DNA of 5,854 nucleotides, taken from contig JAKABA010000238.1 of the NCBI GenBank assembly GCA_021802115.1, positions 1 through 5,854 on the forward strand, given 5' to 3'. The stretch's first letter is position 1, and each line of letters begins with the position of its first letter. This document shows, one piece after another, positions 1-4,426 of this stretch. This DNA comes from a bacterium. GTDB lineage: Bacteria; Chloroflexota; Dormibacteria; UBA8260; Bog-877. Made by a program: the position numbers and the translations under genes. The notes under the pieces were generated by a model, which worked only from the letters and a program-made list of their open reading frames with translations, was not told where the DNA came from and did no database searches.

Positions 1-170
1 CCTGCCCTGCTGCAGAGGGCGAGATCCGCAGCCTGCCTGGCCCCGCGACCCGGACCAGCAGGTCACCTGCGATGGCGGGGGGCCACCACGGCGGTCCGAT
101 CCAGGGAGGCGGGGAGCATCCCCAGCGGCGCTCCGCAGATCACTGCGAGCACCCGGGGTGGGGCGCGCGC
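1..170. other. Intergenic region after the permease gene; no supportable gene
   Basis: Bases after the permease stop codon hold no reading frame with a convincing start and ribosome binding site on either strand. Short inverted repeats are present: GCCCT/AGGGC at 4-8 and 16-20, and a perfect 13-base palindrome at 58-70. No T-rich tract follows any of them in the minus-strand direction, so a classical intrinsic terminator for the exporter operon is not visible. The minus strand in this stretch has some coding-like translation in two different frames, but both lack a start and are interrupted by stops. I treat it as noncoding. Confidence 0.5.
58..70. repeat. Perfect 13-base palindrome
   Basis: The sequence GCAGGTCACCTGC has perfect 6-base arms around a single central base. 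It lies about 100 bases past the permease stop codon. It could be a protein-binding half-site pair or part of a weak hairpin, but a loop of one base makes an RNA stem-loop of this exact form unlikely. Function unknown; such palindromes also arise by chance in GC-rich DNA. Confidence 0.35.
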
Positions 171-998
171 CTACGCGTCCCGGCGTGTGAGGGACCACCC
201 GGCCGCCAGCAGGGCGGCCGCGGCGTAGGCGCAGAAGACGCCGAAGCCCACCCAGGGGCCCAGGGAGTGGGCGTGCTTGCCGACCTGGAAGATCGCTTCC
301 CCGGCGTTGCTGGGCAGGTACGGTCCGATGATGTTGGCCCAGGATGCAGGCAGCGCCTGAACGATCCCGGGCAGGACCAGGAGGAGGCCGAAGAGGGCGG
401 CGATCGCCCCCGCGCTGTGGCGGATCAGGGTACCGAGACCCAGGGCAAGCAGGCTGAGAACGGTGAGGTAGAGACCGCCCCCCACGACCGCGCGCAGGAC
501 GCCTGGTGCCTGGATCGTGGTCTGCAGACCGTGGCCGGAGAGAATCGCCTGACCCAGGAAGAAGGCGACCAGCGAGGCGGCGATCCCGACCACCGCGATC
601 ACAACGGTGAGCACCACGCCCTTGGCAACCAGCACGAGGCGGCGCTGAGGCACCGCCGCAAAGGTGGAGCGGATCAGGCCGGTGCTGTACTCGCCACTGA
701 CGATCAGGATCCCCAGCACACCGATGGCGAGCTGAGCGAGCATCAGCCCGCTCAGGCTGATGCTGACCGGGTCGAACCTGGCCCGCTCGGCCCCGGTCAT
801 GTGCGAGTAGTGGGCGACGTAGGTGGCGGAGAGGATGGCACCCAGGCCGATGGTGGCCGCCAGTGCCGAGACCAGGGTCCAGAAGCTGGAGCGCAGGGAG
901 AGGAACTTGGTCCACTCCGAACGCAGGATCGCGGGGAGCAGGGGGCCCCTCGGCGTGCTGGGAGGGGCGGAGGAAGTCGGAGTTGCGATGGTGCTCAT
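171..998 (-). CDS. ABC-2 type transporter permease subunit
   Basis: Membrane subunit of an ABC exporter, 275 residues, starting at ATG and ending with TAG. After a Ser/Pro-rich cytoplasmic N-terminus (about 1-25) comes the segment SEWTKFLSLRSSFW (27-40), typical of ABC-2 permeases from high-GC Gram-positives. About six hydrophobic segments are visible (roughly 40-61, 81-100, 125-149, 170-191, 196-214, 247-268). The short motif GEYSTGLIRSTFAAVPQRR (102-120), between segments two and three, is characteristic of the family and probably contacts the ATPase. The start overlaps the ATPase stop as ATGA, and AGGAG sits 7 bases upstream, so translation is likely coupled. It should pair with the upstream ATPase as a homodimeric-type exporter. 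Substrate is unknown; drug, lipid or peptide export is plausible from the TetR context. Confidence 0.9.
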   Translation of the reverse strand: MSTIATPTSSAPPSTPRGPLLPAILRSEWTKFLSLRSSFWTLVSALAATIGLGAILSATYVAHYSHMTGAERARFDPVSISLSGLMLAQLAIGVLGILIVSGEYSTGLIRSTFAAVPQRRLVLVAKGVVLTVVIAVVGIAASLVAFFLGQAILSGHGLQTTIQAPGVLRAVVGGGLYLTVLSLLALGLGTLIRHSAGAIAALFGLLLVLPGIVQALPASWANIIGPYLPSNAGEAIFQVGKHAHSLGPWVGFGVFCAYAAAALLAAGWSLTRRDA

Positions 999-1948
999 GG
1001 TCGGGCTCCTACGGGAGAGGCCACCTCGGGGGCGGCGGTGGGGGCGCGGAACTGGCCATCCTGCTGGGTCAGCTCCATGAAGGCCGCCTCGAGGGAGGCC
1101 TGCTGCGGCGAGAGCTCATGGATGGCGACGCGGTGGGCGTTGGCGAGATCGCCGATGGTTGCACAGTCCAGCCCGGTCACCGCCATGGCGCCGCCGGGCT
1201 CGGGGCGGAGGCTAGCCCCCGCAGTGGTCAGCACCTGAGCCAGCTCGGCCGGCTGGGGTGTCCGGATCCGCACGAAGCTCTGGGAGCTGCGCTGCACGAA
1301 GTCGGCGACCGCGGTGTCTGCGATCAGGCGGCCCCGTCCGATCACGATGAGATGATCGGCGGTGATGGCCATCTCGCTCATCAGGTGGCTGGAGACGAAC
1401 ACCGTCCGCCCCTCGGCGGCGAGGGACCGCATCAGGGTGCGAACCCAGATGATGCCCTCCGGGTCAAGCCCATTGAGCGGCTCGTCGAAGATCAGGACCC
1501 CGGGGTCTCCCAGCAGAGCAGCCGCGATCCCCATCCTCTGGGCCATTCCCAGCGAGAAGGTGCCCGCCCGGTGGCGTGCGACCGTGGTCAGCCCGACCAG
1601 CTCCAGCACCTCATCGACGCGGCGGCGAGGGATGCCGCTGGCCTGGGCCAAAGAGAGGAGGTGGCTGTGGGCGGTGCGACCGGGGTGGTAGGCCTTGGCC
1701 TCAAGCAGGGCTCCGACCTCGTGGAGCGGCCGTCGATGCTCTCCGTAGGGACGACCTCCGACGGTCGCCGAGCCGCGGTTGGGTGCGTCCAGGCCGAGCA
1801 CCAAGCGCAGCGTCGTCGACTTGCCGGCTCCGTTGGGGCCGAGGAATCCAGTCACCCGTCCCGGCAGCACCTCAAACGAGAGACCGTCAACGGCCAGGGT
1901 GGGCCCGTACCGCTTGGTGAGGTCTCGAACCTCGATCACGTTATCCAT
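995..1948 (-). CDS. ABC transporter ATP-binding protein (BcrA-like exporter ATPase)
   Basis: Cytoplasmic ATPase that powers the permease encoded just downstream; 317 residues from the start chosen here. Walker A is GPNGAGKST (37-45), the signature is the variant SLGMAQR (132-138), Walker B is VLIFDEP (151-157), followed by D-loop NGLDP (159-163) and H-loop SSH (186-188), so the site looks intact. The SLGM-type signature is usual in BcrA-like ABC-2 exporters. Residues after about 225 form a C-terminal accessory region common in this group. I chose ATG at 1948 because GGAG lies 5 bases upstream and the protein then begins MDNVIEVRDLTKRYG, as family members do. A longer in-frame start at 1993, directly abutting the tetR stop (TGAATG), would add 15 polar residues and is less likely. 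Third-party substrate cannot be read from sequence. Confidence 0.92.
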   Translation of the reverse strand: MDNVIEVRDLTKRYGPTLAVDGLSFEVLPGRVTGFLGPNGAGKSTTLRLVLGLDAPNRGSATVGGRPYGEHRRPLHEVGALLEAKAYHPGRTAHSHLLSLAQASGIPRRRVDEVLELVGLTTVARHRAGTFSLGMAQRMGIAAALLGDPGVLIFDEPLNGLDPEGIIWVRTLMRSLAAEGRTVFVSSHLMSEMAITADHLIVIGRGRLIADTAVADFVQRSSQSFVRIRTPQPAELAQVLTTAGASLRPEPGGAMAVTGLDCATIGDLANAHRVAIHELSPQQASLEAAFMELTQQDGQFRAPTAAPEVASPVGARP

Positions 1949-1953
1949 TTCAT

Positions 1954-1957
1954 CTCC
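1954..1957 (-). promoter_or_regulatory. Ribosome binding site deciding the ATPase start
   Basis: On the minus strand the sequence reads GGAGATGAAATG, giving GGAG five bases before the ATG at 1948. The alternative ATG at 1993 has only AAGGTG two bases upstream, overlapping the tetR stop, which is too close for efficient use. This favours the shorter protein. Confidence 0.7.
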
Positions 1958-1993
1958 GTCCGGCTGGTCGGTGCCGCGGGTTGGAGTCCCCAT

Positions 1994-2671
1994 TCACCTT
2001 GCGGCACCGGGCGGCGGCTGGGGATCATGGCCTGGCCTCGCCACCTGCTGGGGAGGCGCGAGCCCGGCGGCGAGGTTGTCGATGGCGTCGGCGAAGAGGT
2101 CGGAGAGAGAACTGGCCTGGTCGCCTGCGCGCCATACGGCGACAGCAACCCGGAAGGCGGCCATCGCGGCGGCGGCGGTGAGCGCCGGGTAGATCTCGCC
2201 GTCCGGGTCGGAACCGGTGCGCTGGGCGACCGCCTCGGCCAGGACCCGCTCGTAGGCGGCGAAGGAGGCGAGCTGGCGGGGCAGCAGTGCCGGGGTCTCC
2301 CGGACCACCCGCGCCCGGAGGGCCCACTCCGCGTGCCGCTCCATCAGCGGACCGGTCAGCTCCCCTATCTCCGCTCGGAGCATATCCAGCGGCGACTCGT
2401 CCGGGGGCCGAGCCGCCAGGGCCCGGCGGAGCTCCTCGACGCGCTCCGGGTCGGAGCCGACGATCGCCTCCTCCTTGGACTGGAAGTAGTTGAAGAAGGT
2501 GCGCGGGGAGACGTCAACCGCCTCCGAAATGTCCTCGACGGTGACGTGATCGAAGCCCCGCTCGGCGACCAGCTCCAGCGCCGCCGAACGCAGCGCCTGC
2601 CTGGTCGCCAGCTTCTTGCGATCGCGCCGGCCAGGGGTCGCGGTCTCCGGGCCTGGTGAGCTAGCTTGCAT
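1994..2671 (-). CDS. TetR/AcrR family transcriptional regulator
   Basis: DNA-binding repressor-type regulator of 225 residues, a usual family length. The N-terminal helix-turn-helix domain covers about 18-70: RKKLATRQALRSAALELVAE forms helix 1, TVEDISEAV (44-52) helix 2, and SPRTFFNYF (55-63) the recognition helix, followed by the family hallmark SKEEAI. The C-terminal ligand/dimer domain (about 80-205) resembles the MftR-like C-terminal type, including RVVRETPALLPRQL (121-134). The tail after about 206 is Pro-rich and probably disordered. It is the first gene of an operon with the ABC ATPase and permease, so it most likely represses its own promoter and the exporter until an exported ligand binds. 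The start ATG lies only about four bases past the predicted transcription start and has no Shine-Dalgarno, suggesting leaderless translation. Ligand unknown. Confidence 0.92.
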   Translation of the reverse strand: MQASSPGPETATPGRRDRKKLATRQALRSAALELVAERGFDHVTVEDISEAVDVSPRTFFNYFQSKEEAIVGSDPERVEELRRALAARPPDESPLDMLRAEIGELTGPLMERHAEWALRARVVRETPALLPRQLASFAAYERVLAEAVAQRTGSDPDGEIYPALTAAAAMAAFRVAVAVWRAGDQASSLSDLFADAIDNLAAGLAPPQQVARPGHDPQPPPGAAR

Positions 2672-2681
2672 TCTGTGTAAT

Positions 2682-2700
2682 AGTTTACTTCATGCAAACT
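2682..2700. promoter_or_regulatory. Candidate TetR operator (19-bp pseudo-palindrome)
   Basis: The minus-strand sequence AGTTTGCATGAAGTAAACT has perfect 5-base outer arms AGTTT/AAACT and further symmetric C/G and T/A pairs inside. It lies in the promoter spacer and overlaps the -10 hexamer, where a bound repressor dimer would block RNA polymerase. Size and position fit TetR-family operators, which are commonly imperfect palindromes in their own gene's promoter. Assignment to this TetR protein is inferred from position. Confidence 0.6.
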
Positions 2701-2710
2701 TGCTTGTCAA
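2682..2710 (-). promoter_or_regulatory. Sigma-70-type promoter of the tetR-ABC operon
   Basis: On the minus strand a perfect -35 TTGACA (2705-2710) is followed after exactly 17 bases by TAAACT (2682-2687), a 4/6 match to the -10 consensus. The element sits in a locally AT-rich island in otherwise very GC-rich DNA. The expected transcription start is near 2675, only about four bases before the tetR ATG at 2671, so the mRNA should be nearly leaderless. No Shine-Dalgarno can be seen before that ATG, consistent with this. No other promoter was noticed for the ATPase or permease genes, which therefore probably depend on this one. Confidence 0.75.
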
Positions 2711-2711
2711 G
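2703..2711. repeat. Short palindrome over the -35 element
   Basis: The bases read CTTGACAAG on the minus strand, a perfect 4-base-arm palindrome with one central base that contains TTGACA. It is also nested in an ACTTG/CAAGT inverted repeat (2698-2712). It may be a second contact site for the repressor or only a by-product of the -35 sequence. Confidence 0.35.
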
Positions 2712-2723
2712 TAATTTTATGCC

Positions 2724-2751
2724 GGTCCCGGAGTCGCGTCCATCCGGGACC
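2724..2751 (-). terminator. Hairpin between the exported-protein gene and the tetR promoter
   Basis: GGTCCCGG (2724-2731) and CCGGGACC (2744-2751) form a perfect 8-bp stem with a 12-base loop. It lies just upstream of the tetR -35 and about 90 bases past the exported-protein stop codon. No T tract follows on the minus strand; the next bases are A/T-rich (ATAAAATTAC). It may act with the stronger hairpin at 2770-2798 to end transcription or protect the 3' end, or insulate the tetR promoter. Confidence 0.45.
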
Positions 2752-2769
2752 TGACCTCAGAGGCCGGTG

Positions 2770-2798
2770 CCGGGCGGACTCCCTGGGAGTCCGCCCGG
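2770..2798 (-). terminator. Strong perfect hairpin, probable terminator of the exported-protein gene
   Basis: A perfect 13-bp GC-rich stem (2770-2782 with 2786-2798) closes a three-base loop. It begins 44 bases beyond the stop codon of the small exported-protein gene, the expected place for a transcription terminator. No U-rich tail follows in either direction, so it would be a U-less hairpin of the sort often proposed in high-GC bacteria. A role in mRNA 3' end stability is equally possible. Confidence 0.6.
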
Positions 2799-2842
2799 AG
2801 TCGGGACGGTCGGAGATCCTGACCGGGCCGGGGAGATGTGCC

Positions 2843-3283
2843 TCAGCCGGCGATCGTTCCCTGGATGCCGAGGTCCAGGATGTGGCGGGCCAGGTGCCGG
2901 CTGCTGAACAGGCCCTGGCCGGTGACCACCACCACTTCGTTGTCGCTGAGGGCACCGATCGACTCCTCAGTCGGCCTCTCGCCGGGACCGTGATACCTCC
3001 AGACCTTCGTCCCGGGGGTGAGCGACAGGGTGAGGGACTTGCCGTCCGGGGCCGTCACCGTGATCTGGCCCTTGCCGAGCGCACCGCCGCTGGAGGTCTC
3101 GGACGTGACCAGACCCACCATCCTGGGCAGGTGGTGCCAGCCCCGGTGAAGGCCGTGGGCGACGCCGGCGCTGGGCTTGCTGTGGTTGCTCGAGGTGGAG
3201 GCGGAGACCGCGATCGCGCCGCCGACGCTGGCCACGGCGGCCCCGGCCGCCACCGCCAGGGCAGTTCTGGTGAGGTTGTGCAT
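2843..3283 (-). CDS. Small exported protein with DUF5666-like domain
   Basis: Protein of 146 residues with no known function. The N-terminus (MHNLTRTA, then a hydrophobic stretch at about 8-28 rich in Ala, Val and Gly) looks like a Sec signal peptide with possible cleavage near VSA/ST (27-29). A Ser-rich then His-rich linker (HGLHRGWHHLPR, 43-54) follows. Residues about 55-140 alternate short beta strands: VGLVTSET, GQITVTAPDGKSLTLSLTPGTKVWRY, then NEVVVVTGQ and a final helix-like SSRHLARHILDLG. This pattern resembles DUF5666-type beta domains; the match is by eye. I chose ATG at 3283 because AGGAGG lies 5 bases upstream and the signal peptide follows; an in-frame ATG at 3337 would put 18 polar residues before it. 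It has its own candidate promoter with direct repeats and ends in a strong hairpin, so it is probably a single-gene unit. A role in cell-envelope sensing or stress is only a guess. Confidence 0.8.
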   Translation of the reverse strand: MHNLTRTALAVAAGAAVASVGGAIAVSASTSSNHSKPSAGVAHGLHRGWHHLPRMVGLVTSETSSGGALGKGQITVTAPDGKSLTLSLTPGTKVWRYHGPGERPTEESIGALSDNEVVVVTGQGLFSSRHLARHILDLGIQGTIAG

Positions 3284-3288
3284 GGAGT

Positions 3289-3294
3289 CCTCCT
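3289..3294 (-). promoter_or_regulatory. Strong Shine-Dalgarno of the exported-protein gene
   Basis: The minus strand reads AGGAGGACTCCATG, a full AGGAGG five bases before the ATG at 3283. This fixes the start of the exported protein and suggests high translation. Confidence 0.85.
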
Positions 3295-3335
3295 GTTGGG
3301 AAGGGCCTGGCCGGCCCGCCCGTCTGACTTCTCCC

Positions 3336-3379
3336 ACCCTAGGCGTCCCGTCCTCGAAGCACCTTAGACACCCCTTAGA
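3336..3379 (-). promoter_or_regulatory. Candidate activator-dependent promoter with 11-bp-period direct repeats
   Basis: On the minus strand TCTAAGG occurs twice (3373-3379 and 3362-3368) with starts exactly 11 bases apart, one helical turn. Twenty bases downstream is TAGGGT (3336-3341), a plausible -10, giving a start near 3329 and a 46-base leader to the ATG. There is no good -35 at the right distance (AGGTGC); instead the proximal repeat overlaps that region. Tandem repeats with an 11-bp period next to the -35 are the arrangement bound by OmpR/PhoB-type response regulators. The regulator is not in the window, so this is an inference from geometry. Confidence 0.5.
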
Positions 3380-3397
3380 GGTGCGGACGGATGGCCC

Positions 3398-4426
3398 TCA
3401 GCGCCAGGACGAGATCAGGTCTTCGAAGGTCCCGCGGTCGGGGCGGAGTTCGGCTTCCCCGAGGTCGCGCAGCGGTGTGGCGCACAGCCTCTCCCTGGTG
3501 CAGAAGTCCGTCGCCTCAGGGTTGACGTACAGGAGCCCGGTCACCACCTCACCGGAGCGGCGGGCGCGGTCAAGGACCGTCAGGGCGGCCAGCCGATCCC
3601 TGGGGTCGTGCTCCGGGCCCAGCTTGTGCAGCCGCAAGCGCGAGCCGTCGTGAAGCTCCACATCCACCACCTCCCCCTCGCCGTAGGCGACCTCCACCTC
3701 CTGCTGGTGGGGGATGAAGTCGAGCTCCTGCAGCACCAGGTCGTGCTCCTTGAGATACGCGTAGCTCTTGGTCGAGCCCTCATGGTCATTGAAGGTGACA
3801 CACGGGCTTATGACGTCCAGGATCGCCGCCCCGCGGTGAGCCAGGGCGGCTCTCAGCAGCGGCACCAGCTGGGCGCCGTCGCCCGAGAAGCTGCGGGCGA
3901 CGAACGTCGCTCCCAGTTGCACCGCCAGCGCCGCGATGTCGATGGTCTCCAGCTCGTTGACGGTCCCTCGCTTCTGAACCGAACCGATGTCTGCGGTCGC
4001 CGAGAACTGCCCCTTGGTCAGCCCGTAGACGCCGTTGTTCTCGACCACGTAGGTGCAATCCAGGTTGCGCCGCACCAGGTGGCAGAACTGGCCCAGACCG
4101 ATGCTGGCGGTGTCGCCGTCCCCGGAGATCCCCAGGTAGATGAGCTGGCGGTTGGCGACGGCGGCCCCGGTGGTCACCGCCGGCATCCGCCCGTGGACGG
4201 CGTTGAACGCGTGCGACCGCTCCATGAAGTAGGCGGTCGCCTTTGAAGAGCACCCGATGCCGCTCATCTTGGCCAGCCGGTAGGGGTCCACTCCGCTCTC
4301 GAAGAGCGCCTTCACCAGGTGATTGGTGATCGAGTTGTGGCCACAGCCGGCGCAGAGCGTGGTCGCCAGCCCCTTGTAGTCCTCCCTGGTCAATCCCAGG
4401 GCGTTGGACCTTGCCGCCACCGCCAT
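3398..4426 (-). CDS. korB: 2-oxoacid:ferredoxin oxidoreductase, beta subunit (KorB-type)
   Basis: Catalytic TPP subunit of a cytoplasmic 2-oxoacid:ferredoxin oxidoreductase, which converts a 2-oxoacid plus CoA to acyl-CoA, CO2 and reduced ferredoxin. The 342-residue protein has the TPP/Mg motif GDGD (102-105) with the paired NN (130-131), plus HGR (78-80) and GLTKGQ (135-140). Cysteines 25 and 28 (CAGCGH), 59 (GIGCSS) and 209 (SPCVTFND) match the spacing of the four [4Fe-4S] ligands in two-subunit archaeal-type enzymes. Residues after about 245 form a C-terminal extension (YGEGEVVDVELHDGS, then GEVVTGLLYVNPEATDF) that I recall from bacterial KorB-like proteins. GGAGG lies 7 bases before the ATG, which shares one base with the alpha stop codon. 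Substrate, 2-oxoglutarate or pyruvate, is not settled by the sequence; the gene symbol is a best fit. Confidence 0.93.
   Translation of the reverse strand: MAVAARSNALGLTREDYKGLATTLCAGCGHNSITNHLVKALFESGVDPYRLAKMSGIGCSSKATAYFMERSHAFNAVHGRMPAVTTGAAVANRQLIYLGISGDGDTASIGLGQFCHLVRRNLDCTYVVENNGVYGLTKGQFSATADIGSVQKRGTVNELETIDIAALAVQLGATFVARSFSGDGAQLVPLLRAALAHRGAAILDVISPCVTFNDHEGSTKSYAYLKEHDLVLQELDFIPHQQEVEVAYGEGEVVDVELHDGSRLRLHKLGPEHDPRDRLAALTVLDRARRSGEVVTGLLYVNPEATDFCTRERLCATPLRDLGEAELRPDRGTFEDLISSWR

Noticed and set aside
63..173. In-frame continuation past the permease TAG for about 35 codons, suggesting a premature stop
   Set aside because: The permease already ends after its last membrane segment with a normal charged tail (LTRRDA), and the continuation has no recognizable feature, so TAG is taken as the true end.
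72..1238. A 388-codon plus-strand open frame opposite the permease
   Set aside because: Low-complexity, highly charged translation; the opposite strand encodes a clear membrane permease with coupled start and Shine-Dalgarno.
1946..1993. Longer ATPase start at 1993 directly after the tetR stop
   Set aside because: Adds 15 polar residues not expected before the ABC domain and lacks a well-spaced Shine-Dalgarno, unlike ATG at 1948. It cannot be fully excluded.
863..2659. A 598-codon open frame on the plus strand antisense to the ABC ATPase and tetR
   Set aside because: Its translation is rich in Gly, Arg, Asp and His without any recognizable domain, and it lies opposite two genes with complete family motifs. 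Long antisense open frames are expected in very GC-rich DNA.
3303..3317. GGGCC/GGCCC inverted repeat in the leader of the exported-protein gene as a riboswitch or attenuator
   Set aside because: Only five-base GC arms with a five-base loop; the 46-base leader is too short for a known riboswitch and no terminator follows.
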